Source: Pelagimonas varians
Lineage (GTDB): Bacteria; Pseudomonadota; Alphaproteobacteria; Rhodobacterales; Rhodobacteraceae
Assembly (NCBI RefSeq): GCF_003208435.1
Contig: NZ_QKMF01000024.1
Span: 1 to 47,874 of the forward strand
Length of the DNA: 47,874 nucleotides
Reading direction: 5' to 3'
Position numbers and translations under genes: made by a program. A model generated the notes under the pieces. The model saw only the letters and a program-made list of their open reading frames with translations, was not told the origin of the DNA and made no database searches. Position 1 is the stretch's first letter, and the number at the start of each line of letters is the position of its first letter. This document shows positions 20,596 to 29,682 of this stretch, one piece after another.

Positions 20596-20613
20596 GATTG
20601 ACCGAGATCAATC
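20596..20613. promoter_or_regulatory. FNR/FixK-like binding site between atpD and phaC
   Basis: The 18-base near-palindrome GATTGACCGAGATCAATC contains TTGAC-N4-ATCAA, one mismatch from the FNR/FixK consensus TTGAT-N4-ATCAA. Its centre is about 71 bases before the phaC start and about 180 bases from the atpD start. A second short dyad, ATCAAAATTGAT, sits at 20621-20632. The position fits activation of phaC and possibly the N-ATPase under low oxygen. No experimental evidence. Confidence 0.6.
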
Positions 20614-20675
20614 CACAACAATCAAAATTGATTATGTCTACGCGTAAAATTCTTTGATCTGCAAAGGGGCCTGCG

Positions 20676-22487
20676 ATGGCACATGTCACGTCACTTCATT
20701 CCCGACAGCCCGATGCCAATCAGACCGCTTACGAGCCGACATACCAATCAAATCGGCCCGCCTACACAATTACCAGTATGGAACAAGCGCTGGACAAAGT
20801 GCTAAAGGCTGCCCAAGCTCGGTTTACTGGGGGATTGTCCCCCATTGCGCTGCAAGCGGCCTTTGCTGATTGGGCCTTGCACCTATCCTCGGCGCCGGGA
20901 AAACAGCTGGAACTGGTCGAAAAAGCCTTTGACAAAACGAAGCGTTTTGCCAGCTATACGGCCCAGTGTGCGGCCAACCCCAACACCTCCGAAACCTGTA
21001 TCACGCCCCTCCCGCAGGACCGCCGGTTCACGGATGATGCGTGGAAGAAATATCCGTTCAACGCCATGTCACAAGCCTTTTTGTTGCACCAACAATGGTG
21101 GCACAACGCGACAACCGAAGTAGAAGGCATCACGCAACAACATGAGAACGTTGTTGAATTTGCGACCCGCCAGATATTGGATGTGTTTTCACCGTCAAAC
21201 TACCCGATGACCAACCCACAGATTTTGGCACAGACACTTGGACAAGGCGGCATGAATTTGGTGCGCGGCTGGCAAAACTTTCTCGAGGACGCATCGCGTG
21301 CGCAAGCTGGCAAAAACCCTGTCGGGACGGAGGCTTTCGTGGTCGGGCGCAACACGGCCAACACTCCTGGCAAAGTCGTCTATCGCAACGCGTTGATCGA
21401 ACTGATCCAATATGCGCCCACAACCGATAAAGTACGCCCTGAACCCATACTCATCGTTCCGGCTTGGATCATGAAGTACTATATTCTGGATCTTGGCGAC
21501 GAAAACTCATTGGTGCGCTACCTGACCAGCCAAGGGTTCACCGTCTTTATGGTGTCATGGAAAAACCCCGACGCCAAAGATCGCGATTTGGGGCTAGAAG
21601 ATTATCTGTCCCACGGGGTTATGGACGCGATCAACGCTGTGGAAGACATCACCAAAGCAACTGGAATTCACGCGATGGGGTATTGCTTGGGCGGAACGCT
21701 GCTGTCGATTGCTGCGGCGGCCATGGCCCGTGATGGCGACACCCGTCTGAAAACCCTGACATTGCTGGCTGCGCAGGTGGATTTTACCGAAGCGGGTGAA
21801 TTGACGCTTTTTATCAATGAAAGCCAGCTGACGTATCTCGAAGATATGATGTGGGAAAAAGGCTATCTCGATACCAAACAGATGGCGGGTGCATTTCAGC
21901 TGTTGCGATCAAACGACCTGATTTGGTCCCGGATTATTCATACCTATCTGATGGGCGAAAGGACACAGATGACCGACCTGTCCGCTTGGAATGCGGATGC
22001 GACGCGAATGCCATACAAGATGCATTCAGAATACTTGCGGCAGCTGTTTTTGCACAATGATCTCGCCGAAGGACGCTATACTGTCGGCGGCCGGCCCGTC
22101 GCAATTTCGGATATTCGCACTCCGGTGTTTATGGTCGGCACAGAGCGCGATCACGTCGCGCCATGGCAGTCCGTCTATAAGTTCAAACTGCTGTCCGATA
22201 CCGATGTGACATTCCTCTTGACCAGTGGCGGCCACAATGCCGGAATTGTTTCAGAACCGGGGCATCCGCGCCGTCATTACCGGATACAAACCAAATCCAA
22301 AGATGCCCGATATACTGACCCGGACCGCTGGATGGCCGAAGAGACCGAAATAGACGGCTCTTGGTGGCCAGCCTATACCGATTGGTTGGTACAGAAATCT
22401 GGCGATCCTATCGCCCCGCCCAAAATGGGCGCAAATGGCCACGAACCGCTGTGTGATGCGCCGGGAACCTATGTGTTTCAAGATTGA
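20676..22487 (+). CDS. phaC: Poly(3-hydroxyalkanoate) polymerase (PHA synthase, class I-like)
   Basis: The 603-residue enzyme polymerises 3-hydroxyacyl-CoA into storage polyester on granules. The alpha/beta-hydrolase catalytic triad is visible: Cys337 in the lipase-like box GYCLGG, Asp492 in GTERDHVAPW and His520 in SGGHNAGIV. The N-terminal PhaC domain (about residues 120-290) precedes it. The length fits class I synthases; no phaE partner or phaA/phaB/phaP genes are nearby, so it is probably a second, orphan synthase. The ATG at 20676 follows AAGGGG at good spacing. It is divergent from the N-ATPase operon, with an FNR-like site upstream. Confidence 0.94.
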   Translation: MAHVTSLHSRQPDANQTAYEPTYQSNRPAYTITSMEQALDKVLKAAQARFTGGLSPIALQAAFADWALHLSSAPGKQLELVEKAFDKTKRFASYTAQCAANPNTSETCITPLPQDRRFTDDAWKKYPFNAMSQAFLLHQQWWHNATTEVEGITQQHENVVEFATRQILDVFSPSNYPMTNPQILAQTLGQGGMNLVRGWQNFLEDASRAQAGKNPVGTEAFVVGRNTANTPGKVVYRNALIELIQYAPTTDKVRPEPILIVPAWIMKYYILDLGDENSLVRYLTSQGFTVFMVSWKNPDAKDRDLGLEDYLSHGVMDAINAVEDITKATGIHAMGYCLGGTLLSIAAAAMARDGDTRLKTLTLLAAQVDFTEAGELTLFINESQLTYLEDMMWEKGYLDTKQMAGAFQLLRSNDLIWSRIIHTYLMGERTQMTDLSAWNADATRMPYKMHSEYLRQLFLHNDLAEGRYTVGGRPVAISDIRTPVFMVGTERDHVAPWQSVYKFKLLSDTDVTFLLTSGGHNAGIVSEPGHPRRHYRIQTKSKDARYTDPDRWMAEETEIDGSWWPAYTDWLVQKSGDPIAPPKMGANGHEPLCDAPGTYVFQD

Positions 22488-22809
22488 TCGAAGCATCCTA
22501 AACGTCTTGTAGCTTTGCACATAACCAACCCTTGGATCGGGTTTCGGGCGTCTGGAAAATGGTCGCGGGCTGAATTGGCGATAACGTCGATTGCACGCGC
22601 CAAAAAGCCGGGCCGTGGTTGAACTTTGGCTGCCCCTTTTCCAGTTTGATGATTCATGCGCCCTGCCCTAGAATTGTGCATGAATTGTTGGCTTTTGTTA
22701 AAAAATGCCTGAAATCCCTTTTCCAATGTTGATCCGGCTCAAGTCGGACAGTCGCACGTCCTGTCAAAACCAATCGCGTGAGACCTTGGCCAAGCTTGAA
22801 AGAACAGCA
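22488..22809. promoter_or_regulatory. Intergenic region before the DevBCA exporter
   Basis: The 322-base gap probably holds the promoter of the exporter operon. A minus-strand frame of 82 codons (22478-22726) overlaps the end of phaC and lacks recognisable features; I consider it spurious. No terminator with a U-run is evident after phaC. No conserved operator recognised. Confidence 0.35.
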
Positions 22810-24033
22810 ATGACATCAGATCCCACCGATAAGACGCCCGGTCTTCCATTGGAGGACAACGGTATTCTTGCGAAAACCGCCGGACCGACATCCGGCCATC
22901 ACCGTCTGAGGCCGCTGCTGCTCATCCCGTTGTTCATGCTGACACTCTTTACTGGCGGCGTACTCGGGATGTATTTCCAGCCCCCCGGTCTGCGCGCTTT
23001 CTTCAACACAACGGGCCTGCAACCAGGCGCTGGAACGCAGACCCCAATTGCGGTGGCCATGCAACAGGTTAGCACACAAGAAGAGATCGCTGTCATCAGC
23101 GAGGGCGATGTGGTGGCTTTGGGCCGGATCATCCCGCTTGGCGACATTGTCAGCGTCGCCACACCGTCAGGGGCCGGAGACGCACGGATTGCCGAACTCA
23201 AGGTGGCAATCGGGGATGTGGTTGAAAAAGAGGAGGTGCTGGCCGTTCTGGACAACCTACCGCAGCTGCAAAGTGCCGTTCTGTCTGCCAAAGCCAGCCT
23301 GCGTGTGCGCGACGCAACACTGGCGCAAACAATTGCTTCTAACCAAGCCAGCCTCGGCGAAGCGCAGGCCTTGTTGGAACGCAGCCAGGCGACCGCAACG
23401 GCCGCTCAAGCGGATCTTGTCCGCGTTACATCACTGTTGGAACGGGGCATCACACCTCGGGCGGAGTACGACAGATCGGTCGCCGCAGCGGACGAAGCCC
23501 AACGGGACGTGAACCGCGCCATCGCCACGTTGTCACGCTATGCTGCGGGGTCTGAGACCGTACAGGCAGATATTGCGGTGGCAGAAGCCAACCAAGAAGC
23601 CTCGCGCGCCGAAGTGGCCCGCGCCACCCAAGACCTTGAACGTGCTTATGTGCGGGCACCCGATGCGGGCACCGTTCTGGATATCCATGTCCGCGCCGGA
23701 GAACGCCCGCCAAGCGACGGGATCATCGATCTTGGCGACACATCGCAAATGACCGTCGAGGCTGAGGTCTATCAAACCATGATCGGGCGCGTGACAATTG
23801 GCGATCCTGTGACCGTCTCAGCCGAGGCGTTGAAGAAAGACCTGACCGGAACCGTTTCCGCCATCGGGTTGGAAATCGGGCGGCAATCCATCACCTCTGA
23901 TGATCCAGCCAGCAACACAGATGCCCGCGTGGTTGATGTGATTGTGACGCTCGACGCCCCGTCTTCGGAATTGGCCCGCAACTTCACCAACCTTGAGGCC
24001 ATCGTTCGCATCGACGCAGGCCGCGTCGAATGA
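22810..24033 (+). CDS. DevB-type membrane fusion protein of an ABC exporter
   Basis: The 407-residue HlyD-family periplasmic adaptor has an N-terminal membrane helix (LLLIPLFMLTLFTGGVLGMYF). A lipoyl-like half motif, a long coiled-coil hairpin (about residues 150-280) and the second lipoyl half (AYVRAPDAGTVLDIHVRAGE) follow. It would link the inner-membrane permease to an outer-membrane TolC-like channel. The ATG at 22810 is chosen because the open frame upstream (from 22705) lacks protein-like features. It overlaps the permease gene by 4 bases. Homologous to DevB of the cyanobacterial glycolipid exporter; the cargo here is unknown. Confidence 0.87.
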   Translation: MTSDPTDKTPGLPLEDNGILAKTAGPTSGHHRLRPLLLIPLFMLTLFTGGVLGMYFQPPGLRAFFNTTGLQPGAGTQTPIAVAMQQVSTQEEIAVISEGDVVALGRIIPLGDIVSVATPSGAGDARIAELKVAIGDVVEKEEVLAVLDNLPQLQSAVLSAKASLRVRDATLAQTIASNQASLGEAQALLERSQATATAAQADLVRVTSLLERGITPRAEYDRSVAAADEAQRDVNRAIATLSRYAAGSETVQADIAVAEANQEASRAEVARATQDLERAYVRAPDAGTVLDIHVRAGERPPSDGIIDLGDTSQMTVEAEVYQTMIGRVTIGDPVTVSAEALKKDLTGTVSAIGLEIGRQSITSDDPASNTDARVVDVIVTLDAPSSELARNFTNLEAIVRIDAGRVE

Positions 24034-25205
24034 GCAAGCTGCTGACTCTTTTGTTCGGGCGGTTGCCCATAGGTTGGTTGCAGCTGTCGCACAACAAAGG
24101 GCGCCTTTTGGCGGCTGTTGCAGGCGTGGCCTTTGCCAATCTGTTGGTCTTTATGCAGTTGGGGATCATGGGAGCATTGAATGGATCCACTCTTGCCCCC
24201 TATGATCTGCTGAACGCCGATATTATCCTATCGGCGCAAGAGGGAAATACCCTGACCGATAGCGAACATATCGCACGGATCCGGATGTTTCAGGCGCTTG
24301 GCACGCCCGGAGTGGCATCGGCAACATCGCTTTACATCGGCAACCTGCCGTTCACGTTGGACGACGGAACATCGGTGTCTTTGCTGACCTTCGGCGTGGA
24401 CATCACCAAGCCTGAATTCGTCTCTGATGCCATTGCTAAATCTATGACCCAGCTTGTCATCGAAAACACCGCATTGCTTGACGAGGACACCCGTGGATTG
24501 CCCGCCGAGGTGGTTAAAACCCTGTCTGAAGGCGGCAAAATGTCGTTTGAAGCCAATGGTGCAACATTGACCGCCATCGGCACGATGAAAGTTGGCGGCG
24601 GTTTTTTGGCCGATGGGATGATGGTCACATCCGATCAAACGTTTTTGCGCTTCTTTGGCGCACGTGACAGCGGTGCGCCCGATCACATCTTGTTGCGGAC
24701 CGATGATGGCGTTTCTGCTGATACCGTGGCCACCCGGTTGCGGGCCGTCCTGCCCCCCACCAGCGTTCGGGTGCAAACGTCATCCGAGGCGCAAGCAGCC
24801 GATCTTGCCTTTATGTCAACAGAGCGCCCGACCGGCATCATTTTTGGCTTTGGGGTGTTCATGGGTATCCTTGTCGGGCTGGTCATTGTCTACCAAGTGT
24901 TGTCCACCGATGTAGCCGATCACCTGCGCGAATACGCAACGTTCAAAGCAATGGGATACGGGCAGTCATTCTTTCTGGGGATCATTTTTGAAGAGGCGAT
25001 CGTTCTTGCCATCTTTGGGTTTATCCCGGGTCTGATTGTTTCGATTGGGTTATATGCCGCTTTGGTCTCCGTCACCGGCCTACCTGTCACCATGGAAACC
25101 AGCAGGGCGATCTTTGTATTTATCGGCACCTTAGCGGCCTGCACCGTGTCAGGGGCAATCGCAACACGACGTCTGGCCAACGCGGATCCGGCGGATTTGT
25201 TTTGA
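24030..25205 (+). CDS. DevC-type ABC exporter permease (FtsX/MacB fold)
   Basis: The 391-residue permease has four hydrophobic segments: one near residues 25-45 and three at the C-terminus (FGFGVFMGILVGLVIVYQVLS, EEAIVLAIFGFIPGLIVSIGL, AIFVFIGTLAACTVSGAIA). A large periplasmic domain lies between the first and the rest. This is the DevC/MacB type-VII topology. It forms a tripartite system with the DevB-like adaptor and the DevA-like ATPase; both junctions are 4-base overlaps. Confidence 0.88.
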   Translation: MSKLLTLLFGRLPIGWLQLSHNKGRLLAAVAGVAFANLLVFMQLGIMGALNGSTLAPYDLLNADIILSAQEGNTLTDSEHIARIRMFQALGTPGVASATSLYIGNLPFTLDDGTSVSLLTFGVDITKPEFVSDAIAKSMTQLVIENTALLDEDTRGLPAEVVKTLSEGGKMSFEANGATLTAIGTMKVGGGFLADGMMVTSDQTFLRFFGARDSGAPDHILLRTDDGVSADTVATRLRAVLPPTSVRVQTSSEAQAADLAFMSTERPTGIIFGFGVFMGILVGLVIVYQVLSTDVADHLREYATFKAMGYGQSFFLGIIFEEAIVLAIFGFIPGLIVSIGLYAALVSVTGLPVTMETSRAIFVFIGTLAACTVSGAIATRRLANADPADLF

Positions 25206-25894
25206 CCGGTGCGGCACCAATCGTAGTACGCGACCTGAACCATCACTTTGGTGAGGGCGAAGCGCGAAAGCAGGCAATCTTCGATGTTAGCTTTACAATA
25301 GCACGCGGCAGTCTGACCATTTTGATGGGGCCATCGGGCTCTGGCAAAACCACCCTTTTGACCCTGATCGGCGCACTGCGCGGGGTGCAGGACGGCAGCG
25401 TGACCGTTCTGGGACAAGAGCTTTGCCACGCACCCGAACCCAAGCTGGTCATTTTGCGCCGCCGGTTGGGGTTCATTTTTCAAGCGCACAACCTTCATGA
25501 AAGCCTGACAGCCACTCAAAACGTGATGATGGGTCTAGCCGTTCATGGCAAAGGCAACGCCGCCAAACAACGGGTTGCCGCCAGACACATGCTGGATCTG
25601 CTCGGCCTTGCCGACCGGCGGGATTACTTGCCCGGCAATCTATCCGGGGGCCAGAAACAGCGGGTTGCTGTGGCACGGGCACTTGTATCGAACCCCGACA
25701 TTATTTTGGCGGACGAACCCACCGCCGCACTAGACAAGGACTCCGGCCACACGGTGGTTCGCATGTTGAAAGCTCTGGGCGAAACGCGAGGAACCACAAC
25801 CATCATGGTCACCCACGATCCTCGCATTCTGGAAATGGCCGACAGGATCATCACTCTCGAAGACGGGCGCATCGTGAGGGATACAAACCCCTGA
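25202..25894 (+). CDS. DevA-type ABC exporter ATPase
   Basis: The 230-residue LolD/MacB-like ATPase has Walker A (GPSGSGKTT), LSGGQKQRVAVARAL signature, Walker B (IILADEPTAALD) and switch His (VTHDPRI). It starts with TTG, overlapping the permease stop (TTGA), an unusual start for this window that implies coupled translation. Last gene of the exporter operon. Confidence 0.88.
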   Translation: MTGAAPIVVRDLNHHFGEGEARKQAIFDVSFTIARGSLTILMGPSGSGKTTLLTLIGALRGVQDGSVTVLGQELCHAPEPKLVILRRRLGFIFQAHNLHESLTATQNVMMGLAVHGKGNAAKQRVAARHMLDLLGLADRRDYLPGNLSGGQKQRVAVARALVSNPDIILADEPTAALDKDSGHTVVRMLKALGETRGTTTIMVTHDPRILEMADRIITLEDGRIVRDTNP

Positions 25895-25992
25895 AAGGCT
25901 GTGCCATGTGACTTTTCCACTGTATACACCTAGTGTTCAATGACGCAAATTTCGACATACCGCAGCAAGACAATCCCGCCGGACGGAACCAC

Positions 25993-26625
25993 ATGACTCA
26001 GATCGAAACATCTTTCGAAACACTGGTTGAACGGGCACTGGCCGCCCCTCGAACAGGCCGCCGCCGCGTTATCGCAATGGCCGGAGCCCCTGCCAGCGGC
26101 AAATCTACCCTATCTGATAAACTGGCCAGTGCCTTGACCGACGCCGGCAGCCCAACGCAAGTCGTTCCAATGGACGGGTTTCATCTGGACAATCCAATTC
26201 TTGAGGCGCGCGGCTTGCTGGATCGCAAAGGCTCACCTGCGACTTTTGACGCAAACGGCATGGCCGCCCTTGTACCGCGGATCAAAAATGAAACTGAGGT
26301 TTTCTACCCGACTTTCGACCGCGCCCGTGACATCGCCATTGCCGGATCCGGGGTCGTAGACGCCTCGAGCGATACAGTGATTGTTGAGGGCAACTACCTA
26401 CTCTACGACGCGCCCGTTTGGTGCGATTTGCTGACCCACTGGGATCTTTCTATACGCTTGGATGTACCTGTCTCCTTGATCCATGAGCGATTGATCGCGC
26501 GCTGGTTGGACCACGGCCTGTCGCGCGAAACCGCTGAAATCAGGGCCTCTCAAAACGATTTGCCAAACGCGCAACTGCTGTCAAACCACAGCTTACTGGC
26601 CGATATCGTTTATCGTTCAGTATGA
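25993..26625 (+). CDS. P-loop nucleoside/sugar kinase family protein (FrcK-like)
   Basis: The 210-residue kinase of the uridine kinase/phosphoribulokinase-like group has Walker A GAPASGKST at residues 31-39, PMDGFHLDN and DTVIVEGNYLLYD. Close homologues are often named fructose transport system kinase (FrcK) or nucleoside kinase. No sugar transporter is near, so the substrate is uncertain. The ATG at 25993 is preferred over a GTG at 25933; it follows a GGACGG sequence. It stands alone, about 100 bases after the exporter operon. Confidence 0.8.
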   Translation: MTQIETSFETLVERALAAPRTGRRRVIAMAGAPASGKSTLSDKLASALTDAGSPTQVVPMDGFHLDNPILEARGLLDRKGSPATFDANGMAALVPRIKNETEVFYPTFDRARDIAIAGSGVVDASSDTVIVEGNYLLYDAPVWCDLLTHWDLSIRLDVPVSLIHERLIARWLDHGLSRETAEIRASQNDLPNAQLLSNHSLLADIVYRSV

Positions 26626-26957
26626 GTCTTTGAAACCGTCACGACTGACCTAATAAGAGACGGGCGCCTTCTGTTTTTTTGCAGTCCGCGTCGTTTCGCA
26701 CCAAGAGCACCTGCATCCATGGCGCGAAACCAAAGATCACATCCAAAACGCTGATATAACTGACAAATAAATGCTACAAAAGGGAAAGTCGAAGACCGAC
26801 AGGCGCAGCACATCCCAGTGCTCCGAAAACACTAATATTTCTATAAAATTGGGGCATTTCAAATTCGCGTAATTCCCCTTCTTTTTGCCAGATTATAATC
26901 TACTCCGCGCCACCTAATTTCACGAATGTCTCCGCAAGCCTGTTTGTGGAGATCCCA
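26626..26957 (+). promoter_or_regulatory. Upstream region of the glycosidase-RTX gene, with a consensus -10
   Basis: This 332-base gap is AT-richer than its surroundings. A perfect TATAAT lies at 26894-26899, 58 bases before the ATG, but no good -35 element is present at 17 bases upstream. Expression may therefore depend on an activator. A T7 run occurs near 26679 without a convincing stem before it. Confidence 0.4.
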
Positions 26958-29642
26958 ATGCCAAAATTTGAAATTGAATATTCTTCATCAGAACACACTG
27001 GTTCCTTTGTTGTAGATGGGCAATTCGGGGCAAATGCGCTTCATAGCATCAACACAACTGATGCATCCGGAGGCTATAGCCCGACTGAAGGCTTCCAAGA
27101 CGCAGTGAAATCTCAGTCGATATACAACCTCAGGTATCCCGGCGGGCATGTAGAAAACACAATAGATGTCACTGTCATGCCAAATGGGCAATTGCGTCCC
27201 GAGGTGCGGGCATTTCTGGATTGGTGCGTTGAAAACAGCACTTCTGAAGCGGCATACCAAGTCACGTTTACTCTCCCTACAAAATCTGACGTCCCACCGG
27301 CGCGAATGGAAGCCTTTGTTTACGAGCTTTTGAAAGAGTACGGCGATATTGTCACGGCCCTGGAGATCGGAAACGAGTATTCGATCGGCACCGAAGTCAA
27401 AAACCCGGACCGCTCGACGCATCCGGAGCATATTGAAGACAGCAACTTCATCGCTGCTATGAATGAAATTGAATATAGTTTGGCTGCAAACAGCGTTATC
27501 AATGCCGCCCAAAATGCAATTGATCGATTGGGAAACCAGTCTAGCAACGGAAATGGACCGGATCCCGACATCCTGCTTCAAATGGCGGAAACAAACGGAT
27601 CCGCCAGCACCTATAATGGTGGTGAGCAATCTGGAAACTTTGATGCGGCAAATGAAGCGATCCTATCGCTCCTAAATGATCGCGCCTTGGGTGCAATCGA
27701 CGGCGCAGTTGTGCACTATTACTATAACGTTGACCGTGAAGAAGGTGCAACTTTTGAAGCTGCGGAAGATTGGCGTGAGATTCGCCGGATTGATCAGAGA
27801 TACGACAATTTCCAAGAGCACCTTGGGCGGAATGTGGAATTATCCGTAACAGAATGGAACGTCGTCGCAGGCAATATAACCCAACACGGCGCAGCAAGCG
27901 CTTCGATCATAATCGAAATGTTCGAATATATGGTGCGCATGGATGTGAATGATGCGTTTGTTTGGCCGCTTCAACACCGGACGCCAAATAACATTTTCGG
28001 AAACCGCAGCGTTGACAGTCTGGAAACCAGCATGAGCGGCGCGGCATTCACTTGGATGGCCGATGCCTTGAAGCCATCTGAAAGCGTGACCGGGCTAGTG
28101 TCCTCATACGAAAGCATGGAAACCGACTGGTTGGGAACATCCAGTGGAAACATCGAGATCAACCACTATTCCAGCAACTACCAAGACGTCCTGTTTGTCG
28201 CGCTAAGGTCTGACCAAAGGTCGACAATCGATTTGAACCTCGGCGATTTGATAGATCAAAATTCGCTTCTGACCATTGAGCAACTTACAATTGATCCGAA
28301 CAGTTCGGACGGATTGAGTGATTTGGCCGACGACAATGGCCAGAATAGAATTGGCAGACGCACAATCACCGCCGAGGAACTGCGCCTGTTACAAACACTT
28401 GCCTTTTTTGACGATACAAACGTCAACCACGTTAGAATTCTTGGGGATGGCAAAATTTTAACCTATATTCCCCCCTATGAAACAATTCTACCAATGTCCG
28501 AAAATCCAACCAGCCTATCGGATTACTATTTCAGCTCTGAAACCGATGTGAGCCCATTAATCATATCGCTCCTGTCTTCCGAGAGTTCCGATGGCAAAGT
28601 ATCGCTGGATCTTATGCCATATGATGTTGTGCGGGTCGTTATAGATCAAGTGAACCAAATTCAAGGTGACAACAACGCCAATGTTTTACGGGGGGGGATT
28701 GGGCGAGATTCACTTATCGGACGAAGTGGAAACGACTCTTTGATTGGTGGCGAAGGCGACGATACTCTTAAAGGAGGATGGGGGGACGACACTGCCGTTG
28801 CGGGGGCAGGAAATGACAGTTTGGTGTCCGGGTTTGGAGACGACATCCTAAATGGTGGTGCAGGAAATGACACGCTGGTTTCAAACGGCGGTGCGGACCT
28901 TTTGATAGGGGGAAGCGGAAACGATGTAATTATTCTGGAAAGCGATGACCAGTTTGATGCCGATTTCTATGCACTTCATGTCCAAACAGAAGGGTCTGCC
29001 TATACAGACTGGGCGATCTCTGTCGAAGGGTTCAATCGATATCATTCGGTCGTACTTGGCGGAATTGGAACCGACACTATTCAACTAGGGACCGGAAATG
29101 ATGCGTTTTTTTTGGACGATATTTATAGCGAATCTCATTCGTCTTTGAACGGCGCGACACAAGCTGCCTTCTCTGAAATTGAGATTATCCGCGCTGGCAG
29201 TGGAAATGACATCATTGATTTGTCATCCAGTGTTTTCGAGATATCCAACGGCGTCGAATTGCATGGCCAGAACGGGAATGACACCCTTTGGGGATCAAAT
29301 GGAAATGACCGTCTTTTTGGAGGATCTGGTAATGACGTTTTGGACGGCGGTTTGGGCGCTGATCAAATGACCGGTGGCGATGGTGCGGATACGTTCCACT
29401 TCGTCGGGGCCGGAAATGGGACAAGCCGAATAACCGATTTTTCGGTCGCAGAGGGGGACGGGATTGTCCTTCATTTGCCAACCTCAACCAACCATTCAAA
29501 CTTTTCGTTTCACGCAAATGGAACCGTTCTACAGGTTCTGGATGCCGTGGGTAACATCGCGCTGTCGGTTGATATTGGGTCACAAGCCGGAACATTGGCC
29601 TCCCAAAACCTGACAGATGCTGACTGGTTTGACTTCGTATGA
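26958..29642 (+). CDS. Clan GH-A glycoside hydrolase-like domain fused to RTX repeats
   Basis: The 894-residue acidic protein has a TIM-barrel glycosidase-like part in about residues 1-400. Its candidate acid/base is Glu140 in LEIGNEYSIG and its candidate nucleophile is Glu299 in VELSVTEWNV, the paired motifs of GH-A families such as GH39/GH51/GH79. A beta-sandwich-like stretch follows (about 400-560). Two blocks of calcium-binding GGxGxDxxx nonapeptides follow, at about 570-660 and 750-830. No Sec signal is present, and the C-terminus fits type I secretion. The ATG at 26958 has GGAG at 26948-26951, better than the GTG at 26946. It probably acts outside the cell on a polysaccharide; the sugar is unknown. 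No type I secretion genes are in the window. Confidence 0.85.
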   Translation: MPKFEIEYSSSEHTGSFVVDGQFGANALHSINTTDASGGYSPTEGFQDAVKSQSIYNLRYPGGHVENTIDVTVMPNGQLRPEVRAFLDWCVENSTSEAAYQVTFTLPTKSDVPPARMEAFVYELLKEYGDIVTALEIGNEYSIGTEVKNPDRSTHPEHIEDSNFIAAMNEIEYSLAANSVINAAQNAIDRLGNQSSNGNGPDPDILLQMAETNGSASTYNGGEQSGNFDAANEAILSLLNDRALGAIDGAVVHYYYNVDREEGATFEAAEDWREIRRIDQRYDNFQEHLGRNVELSVTEWNVVAGNITQHGAASASIIIEMFEYMVRMDVNDAFVWPLQHRTPNNIFGNRSVDSLETSMSGAAFTWMADALKPSESVTGLVSSYESMETDWLGTSSGNIEINHYSSNYQDVLFVALRSDQRSTIDLNLGDLIDQNSLLTIEQLTIDPNSSDGLSDLADDNGQNRIGRRTITAEELRLLQTLAFFDDTNVNHVRILGDGKILTYIPPYETILPMSENPTSLSDYYFSSETDVSPLIISLLSSESSDGKVSLDLMPYDVVRVVIDQVNQIQGDNNANVLRGGIGRDSLIGRSGNDSLIGGEGDDTLKGGWGDDTAVAGAGNDSLVSGFGDDILNGGAGNDTLVSNGGADLLIGGSGNDVIILESDDQFDADFYALHVQTEGSAYTDWAISVEGFNRYHSVVLGGIGTDTIQLGTGNDAFFLDDIYSESHSSLNGATQAAFSEIEIIRAGSGNDIIDLSSSVFEISNGVELHGQNGNDTLWGSNGNDRLFGGSGNDVLDGGLGADQMTGGDGADTFHFVGAGNGTSRITDFSVAEGDGIVLHLPTSTNHSNFSFHANGTVLQVLDAVGNIALSVDIGSQAGTLASQNLTDADWFDFV

Positions 29643-29682
29643 CATTGTTAATTTTAACGACCTTCGGATGGGGGATAAGAGT

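Noticed and set aside
22478-22726. Minus-strand frame after phaC as a possible phasin
   Set aside because: It overlaps the end of phaC, is only 82 codons and lacks the phasin helical pattern; not supportable.
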